From NCBI GenBank assembly GCA_037501455.1, contig CM074857.1, forward strand, positions 127,025,501 through 127,089,500: 64,000 bases of DNA, read 5' to 3'. Below are positions 10,987-21,857 of the stretch, piece after piece. Position 1 is the stretch's first letter. The number at the start of each line of letters is the position of its first letter. The translations under genes were made by a program, and so were the position numbers. The stretch comes from Lantana camara (Eukaryota > Streptophyta > Magnoliopsida > Lamiales > Verbenaceae). Below the pieces are notes generated by a model. The model saw nothing but the letters and a program-made list of their open reading frames with translations, was not told the origin of the DNA and made no database searches.

Positions 10987-13900
10987 CTGATAATAATTTT
11001 AATTAAATTCAATGAATTCATGGAATTAAATGCTTGAATTTATTAAAAGAAATATTTATGAATTATTATAGTGGCATACCCTAGGTTTGGGAAATCTCAG
11101 GGTATGTCAGTTTAATTATCTCAATGCTTATAAGTTAAGAAATGAAAGAAAGACGTCTGAAGTCATTAAATGTTACCTGGTGCTGCGTAACCAACTGTAG
11201 CCATTGTTTTTGTCTGGATGACAGTCTCCCCTTCATCAAAGAGCTTGCTAATTCCAAAGTCAGAAAGATGAGCAGTCATATCTTCATCAATCAATATGTT
11301 GCTTGGCTTTATATCACAATGGACAACTGGGAATGTATGACCGTGATGAAGATATTCCAATGCTAATGATACATCGATAGCCATATCAAGCTTTTGTAGC
11401 AAATCCAGACAATGAGTCTCAGAATATAACCATTTCTCAAGACTCCCATTTGGCATGTATGCAAGAATCAGTGCTTTGAAATCCATGTTACTGCAACAAC
11501 CAATTATTCCAACTAAGTTTCTATGTCGGATGCTGCTCAATATTTCACTTTCGGTATCGAAACTCTTAGCAACTCCTTCCAATTGCAAGTTGAAGACCTT
11601 TACTGCAACACTGAATCCATCAGAAAGTGTTCCCCTGAAAACCGATCCAAAACTTCCTTTTCCAACTAGATTTGTTTCGCTAAAGGAATTCGTTCCCCGT
11701 TCAAGCTCTGCATATGAAATCCTTCTCCAAGAAAAACGATCTAGTGATGGAACAATAGTAGGGACTGGTATCTTTCTTCGTTGATGTCTCCTTATGAGCA
11801 TAATTATGATTATCACCAGAATGATAGCTGAACTGATGGGGAGCAGTACATACTTCATCAACAGAACAACACGTCTCGGCCCTGAACTTTTTTGATTTCC
11901 AACACAAGGAGGAACTTGAAATTTTGGCGCACCACAAAGAGCAAAGTTTCGAACGAATGATTGAGGAGAGAAGTTAACAAAAGGCCCCTTAGTTGGAATT
12001 TCTCCTTCCAATATATTGATAGACACATTAATATACTGAAGAAATCGGAGATCTTCTAAGGACTTTGGGATCCCTCCGGAAAGATTATTATTAGATAAAT
12101 CTAACCATGTCAAACCTTTGACATTTCCCAAGGATGGAGGGATAGATGCTTGCAACTTGTTATTCGCCAAAGATAAAACTTCTAATGATTGACAACCATC
12201 AATTGAAGTTGGAATATCACCAGAGAGTTGATTAGAGGACAAATTTAATTGATTGATTACTCTCAATTTTCCAATTTCAGATGATAAATGACCACTCAAA
12301 TTGTTCATGGACAAATCTAGATTGATCAGGTCTCTAAGATTCCAGAAGTTGGAAGGTACGGCAGAATCGAGCTTGTTTGAGTATAAATAGACATTTCTCA
12401 GGGATTTAAGCTGACCCAAGCAATCAGGTATGGGACCTGTGAGCATATTACTATCAAAGTACAAGTCCCCCAAGCTACTTATCTGACAAATATCAGGAGG
12501 TATAGATCCAGTCAGCTGATTTCCGCTAAGAAATATTATTTGGAGATGCTTTAATTTCCCAAGTGCTGTTGGGATGGTCCCTGTGAGAATTACAAGTTAA
12601 ACATACCTGTTAAAATTTGAGTTTATTGCCCAAAAAAACCTGTGGTATACCTAATTAGCGCTCCGTGATTTGAAAATTCTCAAAGAGAACTAAATTAGCA
12701 TTTCAAACCCTACAGCCGTGGTTGTAAGGTTTAGAGTGCTAACTTTAATACAATCACAGGGTTTTGAGTGCTAATTTATATAATTACAGGGTTCTATTTG
12801 AGAATTTTCAAATCATAGGGTTTGGAGTGCTAATTAGGTATATCACAGGGGGTGACCGTGCAAAAAACTCTTAAATTTTAAGTATTCTTACAATTTTTAT
12901 GTCGGAACTAAAATAGAAGAAAGTTCGAACGAGACAAAGAAGGAAAACAAACCTGGTGCATGAAATTAAATTTTCTTTAAGGGGTAATGTGTAAAAAAAT
13001 CCCCAAATGTGGAGTCAATTTTTAGTTTGCTTCCCATGTTGAAAAATATTTTTGTTCACTCCCCAGATAAGAAGCATAATTTGAGTTTGCTCCCCATTTT
13101 CTGGGGCACATACAACATATTGCGATTTAGGTACGCGATTCTTGATCGCAATATATTGTATATTTTTTGCCATATGTTGTATGTGCTCCAGAAAATGGAG
13201 GGCAAACTCAAACTATGCTTCTCATCTGGGGAGTGAACAAAAATATTTTTGAACATGGGGAGTAAATTAAAAAAATTTCAACCCATGGGAGTTTTTAAAA
13301 ATTGGCCCCTTTCTTTAATGTTGATTTATAATTAATTCCCAATAAGTTGTTTTATGATAAACAAAATTATGTTGATTTTTCAAATGGAAAGATTTCATAC
13401 CGGTGAAGTAGTTTTTATCAAGATACAACTCTCTAAGCATGCTCAAATTTCCAATTTCACTTGAGATGTGACCATTGAGATAGTTGTCGGTCAATGCCAG
13501 GATTTCAAGATTACTGCACTTGTATATATTTGATGGAATTTACCCGTTTAGCTTATTTCCCTCAAGGGACATTATTTTCAGTTTTGACATGTTGTTGCAC
13601 ATGTTACTTGAGAGCTTACCTGAAAGATGGACAATTATGTATTAATATTAACTAACAGTGAAAGAAAGATAGACAATTATATATATATTAATATTAAGTT
13701 GGCTAACTGTGAAATATTCTCCTAATTAAGCTACCTCAAAAATACAATCTCTCTCGGGATATACCCAGGTTATGGATAATGATTTACTATAAAATGAAAA
13801 CCCAATATTTGAAGCATATACATTCTTTATTAATTGTTAACTATTAGCATATTATATTTAGTAAATTTATAATTATGGATAAAACTTATATGACTTTTAT

Positions 13901-16468
13901 GGTCTTTTCTGGTGCTGATCACAAAACTTAAGTTTTATATATTTGTTGTGCTAACAATTCAAGGAGAAATTTTGAAAATCAACTTTGTACCTAGATATGC
14001 AAATGAGGCGAGTTCGTTTGCAAGCCTAACGAGTCGATCCAATAAAAGTTCGGGTTCAAATTCGGGATAGTCAAACTCGAATCAAACCTTGACTCGGTGA
14101 TACGGCTAGCAGTGTGGCTGTTAATGGGGACGCAGAACAGGAAGATCACGTTCATGTGAGAAGAAGTGTTAGAGTACCAAAAGCTCCACATAAGAATTAT
14201 CAAAAACATTATTAGTCATTATCTTATCTCACGTTCGTAATCTTGATTAGTCAGTAATTGTTGGGATTTTATTTATCTTTCCTTATTAATACAGAGTCCT
14301 AGTTTAGATTAGATTTGTATTTCATTAAGTGATTTTCCTTCTTGTAGGAGTCATAGGGTACTAGGTTGTCTTTTATTTAAGTAGTCCGTATCTTTGTTGA
14401 GGGAAGCAATGAACCAATAACATCAATTACTCTTTCTTGGCAATTCTCACGTCTCTCTCTGCCCAAACACTCCCCACCGACCGGCCGAATCTTTGCCGGA
14501 AACTCTATGACTCTTAAATAAAAGATAGGGACTACTTAAATAAAAGACAACCTAATACCCTATGACTCTTGCAAGAAGGGAAATCACTTAATGAAATACA
14601 AATCTAATCTAAACTAGGACTCTGCATTAATAAGGAAAGGTAAATAAAATCCCAACAATTATTGACTAATCAAGATTACGAATGTGAACTGAGATAAGAT
14701 AATGACTAATAATGTTTTTGATAATTCTTATGTCAAGGTGGAGCTTTTGGTACTAAACACTTCTTCTCACATGAACGTGATCTTCCTGTTCTGCGTCCCC
14801 ATTAACAGCCACACTGCTAGCCATATCACTCGGTTCGTGATTTTAACTAATTAACTGAACTCGAACTCGTTCTTTTTGAAATTTCGGCTCGCGAATCCTA
14901 ACATTTTAATTAAAAAAATAATATTTATTATATATAGTATTATTAATATCCACCAATAATGGAGAACAAATGAGAAATTAGAAAAAAAAGAAAAAGAAAA
15001 AGAAAACAAAGAAAATTAATAATAAACTTCCAACCGTAATTTTGTTGTAAATATGGATTTAAGACCCGACAACGGTTATGGAGAAACATGAACATTCAAG
15101 AATGACATTTTCAATTTCAAAAATAAATTATGATATATAAGTTAAACGTACCAGTTAACTTGTTATTATTAAGGTATAAAAATCTCAAAGAAGCCAGGTT
15201 TTCAATATGCTCTGGTATACATGTTAAACATACCTATTAAATTTTGAGTGTTCTTACTATTTTTATGTCGGAATTAAAAAAAAAAAAAAAAAAGGAAGAA
15301 AGTTCGAACGAGACAAAGAAGGAAAAGAAACTTGGTGCATGAAGTTAAATTTTCTTTAATGTTAACTTATAATTAATTCCAAATAAGTTGTTTTACGACA
15401 AGCAAAAATTAGGTTGATTTTTGAGAAAATTTCACCGGACTCCCCTGTGTAATATGAAAGTCTCAAGAAAAACCCTGTTAAAAAAAAAAAAAAATACTTT
15501 AAAAAACCCTATGTTTTTATTAATATTCAGGAAAACCCTAAAACCAGCAAGTGCGACTCACGCATGTTGACTGCGAGTAAGATTGAAATTTTCTCCGCTT
15601 TTTCAAATAAAATGACTATTTTACCCCTCTTTTATATATATTATTAGATTATATATATATATATATATATATATATAATCACCATCTCCGTTGGACTCCA
15701 TTACCTTTGCCCCCGGCTACGGCGCCGCTGCTTTCAGCCACGAACAATCACCCGCTAGATCTGTGTGCGCGGTGGTCGGAGGGGGAGCCGAGGAGATCGA
15801 AGAAGATGGTGGCCATGGCTGAAGTGAAGATGTAGGGAGAGGCGGCGATGGCTGAAGGTGGAGGGAGATGCGCGCGGCGGTGATGGCTGCACGTGGAGGG
15901 AGAGGCGGCAGCGGCGATGGCTGCAGAGGGAGACGCCGGTGGTGATTGCTGAAGGTGGAGGGAGAGGCGGCGGCGAAGGTGGAGGGAGACGCAACGGCGA
16001 CGATGGCTGAAGGTGGAGCGGCGGCGACGGTGGTGGATGAAGGTGGAGAGGCAGCGGCCGCGATGGTGTGTTCGAAGTTTTGCCTGCGGGGGATTTAGGG
16101 TAATTGGGTGGGTGGGATGCTTGGGGACGATGAGAGAATGTAATATTTGCATAATAATATATTATATTTTATATATATTTTTATTCATTATGATAAAATA
16201 ATTTTTTATTAATATATATTTTTATTATATTATGATATATCATATAATATATATAACTACATACATATAATATATGATATATTATTATTATTTTTAAATA
16301 ATATGTATCTAGTAAAATGTATATTATATAATAATACTATTAAAAAATAATTTTTATTTATTAATATATATATAATTATTAATATGTATTATTTATATAT
16401 ATACATATATATATATTATTTTTATAAATTTGTTAATTTATTTAATATGTATTTTTATATATTAAATA

Positions 16469-16527
<59 letters not shown>

Positions 16528-19500
16528 TATTTTTATAAATTTGTTTATTTATTAATATGTATTTTTAGATATTAAATAAGTATATATATTATATGTATAT
16601 ATATTTATATAACTGCTACAGTACATAAGGGTATTATGGGGATTTTACAATATTTCGTTGACCAAATGAGATTAGGGGACGGTGAGTTTATTTCAGAAAA
16701 CAGAGGGTTTTTTTGAAGTAATTTTTTTTTTTGTCAGGGTTTTTTGTGATCATTTCGAATAACACAGGGTTTTTGAGGTTGTTGGCTGTTGATTTTTCAA
16801 ATCGAAAGATATCATACCGGTGAAGTCGTTTCTCCCAAGATACAACCTCCTAAGCAAGCTCAAATTTCCAATTTCATTTGGGATGTGGCCGTTGAAATGG
16901 TTGGAGGAGTGATCGAGGTACTCGAGCTCTTCACACTTGTATATATTTGGTGGAATTTGCCCGTTTAGTTGATTTTTGTAAAGATAGAGTCTTTTCAATT
17001 TTGGCATGTTGTTGCACATGCCATGAGGTAGATTACCTGAAAGGAAAGACAATTATATATATATTAATATTAAGTTGACTAATTGTGATATATTCTCCTA
17101 ATTAAGCTGCCTCAAACATACAATCTCTTTCCGCATATTCCCATTGAGATTTCATAGTCCAATCTGAAAAATGATTTACTATAAAATGAAAGCCCAATAT
17201 TTGAAATTTGAAACATATACGATCCTTTGTTAATGGTTAACCATTAACATATTATATTTAGTAAATTTATAATTATGGATAAAACTTATATGACTTTTAT
17301 GGTCTTCTCTTGTGTTGTGCTGATCACAAAACTTACAGTTTGATATATTGAATAGGGATGAAAGTATGAGACCATATATATAAAGAATTGGAATTGGGAT
17401 ATAGTATCTACAATAGTCTATGAAACAAATATTTGGATTTTATGCATGACATTCATTTTAATTGCCTTAGAACATTGGTGTCGGATCACAAAGCTAGTAT
17501 ACATAAAATTTATATTTTTATTAGTTTTTTATAATTTTAAAATAAAAGCTAGTACAGAATAAAATAGAGTTTTATAATTATTGAAAGCAAGAATCACGTG
17601 CCGAAGTCGAAGGCAATTGGCCCATAAATCACATAACGTGACAAGTCTTTTAATGCTGAGAATTAAAGCATTTGTGATTAAAGTGTGTAGTTTAGTAACA
17701 ATAATTGTATTTGTCCTTTTTCGATTTTTAATCTTTCTTTCATTCAGAACAAATCATTTTCTGAATACAAAGTCATTCAAGGTTGAACGGAGAGTACCAG
17801 AAAATTCATTTTCTTCAAGGGATATTCTCTTCAAGGTTGATATATTGAATAGGGAGGATGGTATGGGACCATATAATGCATTGTTGTGGAGATATAGTAT
17901 CTCTAGGTCAGATATACTCGCAAACTCTTGTGGCATTTCACCTGCAATATTATATAGTATTAAGCCAAACATATTGCCTCTTAATCAATGAATGAAAATC
18001 AATGCATTAGAACATCAGAGTGTGGAAACATATGTTCCCTCTGTTTCTTTGGTTCAATTAAAGTATTAAAAGTGAGTGGTGCCTAAAAAAAAAAAAAAGA
18101 ATACAAGTCTAAATTAAATTTTGTTACTTTAAGAGGGGGAAGAAGAAAAGAATCCAGTTATAAGAAGTGAAATAATTATAGAGTTATTTATACCATACCC
18201 CATGTGTTAGGTGAAATAGGTAAAAAAAAACCCTATGTTACAAAAATTAACATAAAAAACCATGTGTTTTAAATAAATTTGTACACTGCCCCTTTAGATA
18301 AGATATTATTATAATTTAAATATAATATCTCTATTTTACCCTCACAAATTAAACGTAAGTTCAGAGTTCCATTTTCCAATATCTATTTTTTATTTATTGG
18401 TGCCATTTTTTTATTTTTATTTTTTGTTTATAGGGTTTTTCATACAATTTTTATTTTATAAAGGGATCTTGGTGCATATAAAAAAGTATTGAACAATACA
18501 GAGAGATATGAGATGTATATCAGAATATAAAAGGGTAAATTAGTCAATCTCGCGTCCAATAAATAGAGAAAATTATTGTTCTAGTCGCGCTAAAAGCGTG
18601 TATTGAACACTAGAAAATTTTAGAGTTTGCTATGCAAATATATTGAAAAATAGGGTTTTATATATCAATTTTCATATTTCAAGCTTTTTTTGTGTTAATT
18701 AGGAAAAACATAGGGGTGAAATATGTATAAAACCCATTATATATATTTTTGTATGACTTTGGGATTTGGAATCGATGCATGTTAATAGGGCTGCAAACGA
18801 GACGAGTCAGCTCGCGAGCTTGGAGAGCTGGCTCGATGAAAGTTCGGGCTTGGATTCGATGTTGGCAAGCCGAGCCGAGCCGTGGCTCGGCTCGCAGAAT
18901 CTACGAGCCAAGCCCGAGCCATATGTAATGTGGCTCGTAGCTCGCGAGCTATGCTATAATTTTTTTAAAAAAAATATATTTATATGTATACACACGATTA
19001 TTACTTTTTAAATATCTATATATATATAAACAATTATATATATTTATATATACATACATACACACACGATTATTAAATATGATCAAGAAAAAAACCTAGT
19101 CTATTCATTCCCCCCTTCTACTCTCTCTCAGCCGCCCCCAAGTGAAAACCCCAGCCAAATCCACACCTCGCCTAACGCCAGAATACAGCACTCAGCAGCA
19201 CAGAGCCACCGCCACCTCCAGCACAGAGCCGCCGCCACCACTCACCCCTTTCAACAGCTTGAAGGATGTCGCCATCCATTTGAGAGATTTGGAAATTCAA
19301 AGTTGAAGATTTTATTTTTCACCCAAGTTTTTGGTCCTGGATCTTTGTTTTCTGGGTCTGTGTTTTCCGCTTTGGCCATATGGAAAGAAATAAATCTTTG
19401 TTTTGCTTTGAATGTACGTGTTTTCTGCTTTGGTTAAACCTAAAAAAAATTAATCTTGTTTCGCTTTTGATGTATGTGAAGATAAAATACCAGATGTGTT

Positions 19501-20881
19501 TTGCTTTGGATGTATGTGAAGGAAAGATTTTAGATCTGTATATTTTTTTGGATGTATGTGAAGAAAATAATCCAGATCTTGTTTCCCTTTGAGTCTATGT
19601 GAATAGAAAATTCCAGATTTGCGTTTGCTTTGGATGTATTTGATGAAAAAACTCCAGATCTATGTGTTTTCTTTGGATGTATGTGGAGAAAAATTCCAGA
19701 TCCAGGCAAAGCGAAATTACTTTTAGGGTTTTTGCAATGGCTCGTGGGCTCGGCTCGGCTCGGCTCGGCCGAACCTAAGTACGAGCCAAGCCCGAACCAC
19801 TTTCTACACGGCTCGCAGGCTCGCAAGTCGAACCCAAGCCACAAATTCTAGGGGCGAGCCCGAGCCCGAACCTTGAAAAAGCGCAAGGCTCGGTTCGACT
19901 CGACTCGTTTACATCCCTACATGTTAATGAATACAAAGTCATTCAAGATTGAATAGTGAAAGTCCAACATTCGAAGGAAGAGTACCAGAAAATTCATTTT
20001 CTTCAAGACCTATTCCCTTCAAGGTTGATATATTGAATAGGGAGGATGGTATGAAACCATATAAAGAATTGGCACCTAGATATAGTATCTCCAGGTAAGA
20101 TATATTCGCAAGCTCTTGCGGCAATTCACCTGTAATAGTATATGAAGATTAAAGACTGATAGTATTAAACAAACATTTGAATTTTATGCATCAGTTTTGG
20201 TTTCAGTATTATTCTGATTGAACAATACACGACCGATGTGATCATACCTGTGAAATTATTGTAGGATAAACGTATCTCTTTAAGCTCTGTGCACTTGTAT
20301 ATATTTTGAGGAATTGGCCCCGATAGTTGATTCACTGAGAGATACAACAATTTTAATTTTGAAATATAATTGCATATATCACTTGGAAGAGTACCGGATA
20401 GATCATTATATCTGAGATTAATGCTTCTCATGGAAGACACGTTGAAGATGCCATAAGGTATGGAACCTGTCAAGTTGTTGTACTGCAAATTTATCTCCTT
20501 CAAACGCCGCAAATTAGACAACTCGTGAGGTATGAAACCTGTGAAAAAGTTGGAACTAATATCCAAAGATTGAAGAAATGTTAAGTTTCCAAGATGAGGA
20601 GCAATAGTTCCTCCAATGTGGAAATGAGAAAGATTCAAGGATGAAACCCTTAGATGTTTGACACCACAAGAGACGCCAATCCAGTTACAGAATGATGTGT
20701 TAGTGGACCAATTCTTGGCCAAGATAGCATTAGGGTCTGAAGTGATGGAATTTTTTAAGGCAAGCAATGCATCATGATCTGTGGTTAAATTAGAAAATAT
20801 TGTGTTTGAGCTGAGTGAAATGCTATTCAGAAACAACAGAACAAGAGCAAAGGAAAAACAAGGATTCCCCATGAAATGCAT
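10592..20881 (-). CDS. RLK1: LRR-XII receptor-like kinase, probably impaired
   Basis: This is a multi-exon receptor kinase on the minus strand, resembling the At3g47570-type LRR-XII family. Members such as FLS2, EFR and Xa21 sense microbial patterns at the plasma membrane. Exons I can place are 20248-20881, 19986-20129, 17798-17941, 16818-17036, 13401-13619, 11177-12580 and 10592-10986. All internal exons are 144, 219 or 1404 bp and start and end in phase 1. Exon 13401-13619 holds a TAA (13540-13542, CAA in RLK2), so a full transcript would be cut short; skipping that exon leaves about 979 residues open. Introns are swollen by at least five transposons. The donors of the two 144-bp exons (TCTG|GTACTC) are my inference. 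Ligand and activity are unknown. Confidence 0.75.
11177..12580 (-). CDS. RLK1 main exon: LRRs, membrane helix, kinase N-lobe and catalytic loop
   Basis: The 1404-bp exon carries seven or so LRRs (SIPPDICQISSL onward), a Cys cap (FALCGAPKFQVPPC), and a transmembrane helix (YVLLPISSAIILVIIIIML) with basic stop-transfer residues. The kinase domain has the glycine loop GKGSFGSVFRG, the lysine motif VAVKVF, the catalytic loop VVHCDIKPSNILIDED and LSDFGISKLF. The residue before the catalytic Asp is Cys, so this is a non-RD kinase, as is usual for pattern-recognition receptors of this subfamily. It ends at A-A-P-G|GTAACA, and the P-E of the APE motif is completed by the next exon. Confidence 0.9.
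12610..12879. mobile_element. MULE-like MITE in RLK1 intron
   Basis: The element proper is 12619-12870 (252 bp). It starts GAGTTTATTGCCC and ends with its approximate complement (TGCAAAAAACTC). Its arms pair over most of the length (TATACCTAATTAGC, GATTTGAAAATTCTCAAA). Flanks TTAAAATTT and TTAAATTTT are a 9-bp target duplication with one change. The RLK2 intron (about 37875) has the empty site. Confidence 0.8.
12972..13318. mobile_element. Fold-back MULE-like MITE in RLK1 intron
   Basis: The element proper is 12981-13309 (329 bp), flanked by the exact 9-bp duplication TTTCTTTAA. Nearly the whole element folds on itself: GTTTGCTCCCCATTTTCTGG and ACATACAACATAT have inverted partners on the other side of a short AT loop near 13150. 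Empty sites occur at about 15355 and 63318. A long near-perfect hairpin like this could feed small-RNA production if transcribed with the intron. Confidence 0.85.
13401..13619 (-). pseudogene. RLK1 LRR exon (219 bp) with premature stop
   Basis: It reads KLSSNMCNNMSKLKIMSL, then GNKLNG followed by TAA at 13540-13542, then IPSNIYKCSNLEILAL and DKNYFT. The RLK2 equivalents have CAA (Gln) at the stop position. Splice sites are intact and both are phase 1, so skipping would remove the stop without a frameshift. Confidence 0.8.
13988..14097. repeat. hAT-like MITE left-end fragment, interrupted
   Basis: TACCTAGATATGCAAATGAG, GTTCGTTTGCAAGCC and AAAGTTCGGGTTC match the family of left ends at 39693, 40764 and 41842. 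The fragment is interrupted by the fold-back element and resumes at 14829. No right terminal repeat was found, so it is truncated. Confidence 0.6.
14093..14833. mobile_element. Copia-derived inverted-repeat (fold-back) insertion
   Basis: The insertion 14098-14828 (731 bp) starts TGATACGGCTAG and ends CTAGCCATATCA. Its arms of about 300 bp (14098-14396 and 14522-14828) are inverted copies around a 125-bp unpaired centre. It is flanked by the 5-bp duplication CTCGG, the size retroviral-type integrases leave. The left arm encodes a copia-like tail (RRSVRVPKAPHKN, then TAG), followed by LTR-like text starting TGTTGGGATTTTATTT. The related stretch near 39790 (CTCGGTTCGTGATC) is uninterrupted there. 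Confidence 0.75.
15152..15225 (-). pseudogene. RLK1 truncated LRR exon remnant
   Basis: The minus strand reads IPEHIENLASLRFLYLNNNK-LTG and ends in a GT donor, but the 5' part of the exon and its acceptor are missing. A shorter matching remnant lies at about 40110-40145 in RLK2. It shows that the ancestral gene had more LRR exons. Confidence 0.6.
15690..16110. repeat. GC-rich imperfect repeat block inside MULE
   Basis: Units of about 30-45 bp built on GATGGCTGAAGGTGGAGGG and GAGGCGGCGG repeat seven or more times. The minus-strand frame 15748-16152 (134 codons) and plus-strand frame 16013-16201 are low-complexity by-products (Arg/His/Ser-rich), and I do not treat them as genes. Confidence 0.6.
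16195..16620. repeat. Long AT microsatellite tract
   Basis: Long runs of TA with interspersed TTTATAAATTTG blocks; the latter occur twice near 16420 and 16530. Frames called here (YIYIYI) are artefacts of the repeat. Confidence 0.85.
16818..17036 (-). CDS. RLK1 internal LRR exon (219 bp)
   Basis: It reads NLPHGMCNNMPKLKRLYL, IPPNIYKCEELEYL and GHIPNEIGNLSLL to RNDFT, three LRRs. It ends TTCACCG|GTATGA. Both ends are phase 1. Sister exons are 13401-13619, 38075-38293 and 40189-40407. Confidence 0.8.
17798..17941 (-). CDS. RLK1 internal LRR exon (144 bp), second copy
   Basis: It reads EMPQEFASISDLEILYL to LEENEFS, a sister of exon 19986-20129. Acceptor and proposed donor have the same positions and phases. 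Without the TCTG|GTACTC donor the frame runs into TLRSTLNDFVFRK and stops. Confidence 0.55.
18171..18735. mobile_element. MULE-like element in RLK1 intron (older, shared with RLK2)
   Basis: The element at 18181-18735 has inverted arms containing CCCATGTGTTAGGTGAAAT and AAAAACCCTATGTTA. It follows AATAATTATA. The same element sits at 43083-43966 in RLK2, so it inserted before the units duplicated. It has no coding capacity. Confidence 0.75.
18778..19927. mobile_element. hAT-like element with minisatellite interior
   Basis: The element proper is 18786-19919 (1134 bp), flanked by the exact 8-bp duplication CATGTTAA. RLK2 has the empty site (near 44055). It begins TAGGGCTGCAAACGAG and ends CTCGTTTACATCCCTA, with CGAGCC-rich subterminal regions. 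The middle (19100-19735) is not repetitive at first and looks like a gene leader (CT-rich then T-rich). It then shows about six degenerate 40-45 bp repeats on GATGTATGTGAAGAAAA and TCCAGATCT (19460-19700). No transposase frame is present. Confidence 0.88.
19986..20129 (-). CDS. RLK1 internal LRR exon (144 bp)
   Basis: After an AG acceptor the frame reads ELPQELANISYLEILYL to LEENEFS, two 24-residue LRRs. A GT at 19985/19984 gives a phase-1 donor. If that donor is not used, the frame continues TLPSNVGLSLFNLE and then meets a TGA. The matching RLK2 exon has lost its AG acceptor. Confidence 0.6.
20248..20881 (-). CDS. RLK1 exon 1: signal peptide, LRR N-cap, first LRRs
   Basis: The ATG at 20881 opens a frame with a hydrophobic signal segment (FSFALVLLFLNSISLSS). 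It is followed by an LRRNT_2 cap (DHDALLALKNSITSDP, then a CNWIGVSC ending) and about five plant-type LRRs of the form LDISSNFFTGFIPHEL. It ends ACAG|GTATGA in phase 1. A TATAAATG box lies about 40 bp upstream on the same strand. It is nearly identical to 44367-45000 of RLK2. Confidence 0.88.
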
Positions 20882-21370
20882 GATAATAATGAAACTTATG
20901 TCTGTTTATACTTGTGCATTTATAAACCTTGAAAGGAATATCAAGCAGCAAGAGTCACCATGCTGAAAGCCATGACTTGGTCTACGGGCAAAAACAAAAG
21001 ATTGACAATGACATTGTAAAGAAGCTTGACCAAGAAAACACTCTCTTATGCACCACAAAAATACAATGATATTTGTGATAATCTTATTTTGTTTTTTTCC
21101 TAAACAAATGTCTAGACAAAGTGATCCCACTTCTATCTTTGTTGTTCCTTTACGTCTTTTTATGTCCTCCTTTACGTCTGGGTCAATAAAGCATCTAGCC
21201 ACTAAGAGATTGTTGAATATTTTCTAATTCATATTTGTTGTTCCAATCATTCTTTGCCGTTTATCCATATTCTTTTTGGACCAATAAAACCTACGTATTT
21301 TGCGCGCCAAGACGATGACATTCTGGTAAACAGTAGATGAATGCGAAGAGACTTAATCTTGGAACCAATT
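20882..21370 (-). promoter_or_regulatory. RLK1 upstream region
   Basis: On the minus strand a TATAAATG box lies at about 20917-20927, some 40 bp before the start codon, so any 5' UTR would be very short. The stretch is well conserved upstream of RLK2 (45001-45540). Blocks CGCGCCAAGACGATGACATT and AATGTCTAGACAAAGTGATC are shared by all promoter copies in the window. I recognise no defined defence element. Confidence 0.55.
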
Positions 21371-21857
21371 TTTAGTAGTTTCAGGAGTCAGGACTCGTTT
21401 TGTAGTTTTAAATATATGTTTAATTAAGTATAGTTATTTAGTTTCGTTTCAAAAAAATAAAAAAAATCATTAAAACTATTTTACTGGGGTGTGTACTGAG
21501 AGTGTTAGAGTGTGTAAATAAAAATCATTAAAACTATTTTTTCTATTAAAAGCTTTATAAATTCAATAGAATTCACTAGGATTTATTTCTACTCGTAGAT
21601 ATTCCATTTTTTTCTCCCATTGGGTTAGTTTTTTTTTTTTTGTCACCTCATCATCCGTATAGTAACTTTTTTTTAAGAAAAATAAAAAATATTATAAATT
21701 AAGCAATTAAATTTGAAATTACAAGTTGGAATTTTAGAGCATATACAAGTGAATATAAATAAAGAACAAATTAGAGTAATATCCATTAAACATAATTATA
21801 GTTGTCTTGGCTCATTCTAGAAAATGACAAAGCTAATTCCAGAATGAAAAATTGTGC
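21371..21857. other. AT-rich spacer between RLK1 promoter and cullin copy
   Basis: No coding segment was recognised. The block AAAAATCATTAAAACTATTT occurs twice (near 21465 and 21518), a small local duplication. Confidence 0.4.

Larger units (their letters stand above)
15413..16797. mobile_element. MULE-like element with GC-rich cargo
   Basis: The element proper is 15423-16787. GTTGATTTTT flanks both sides (15413-15422 and 16788-16797), a 9-10 bp duplication, and RLK2 has the empty site near 38050. The ends carry inverted AAAAACCCTGT-type arms of about 90 bp. The centre has a GC-rich block (15690-16110) of imperfect GGTGGAGGGAGAGGCGGCGG-like repeats with open frames on both strands, then 480 bp of AT repeats. 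Carriage of foreign GC-rich DNA is Pack-MULE-like, but no parent gene was recognised. Confidence 0.7.

Noticed and set aside
11455..11784. Plus-strand frame of 109 codons, repeated at 36725-37054
   Set aside because: Antisense shadow of the RLK kinase N-lobe; no independent motif.
16384..16575. Frame rich in Tyr-Ile repeats
   Set aside because: Translation of an AT microsatellite.
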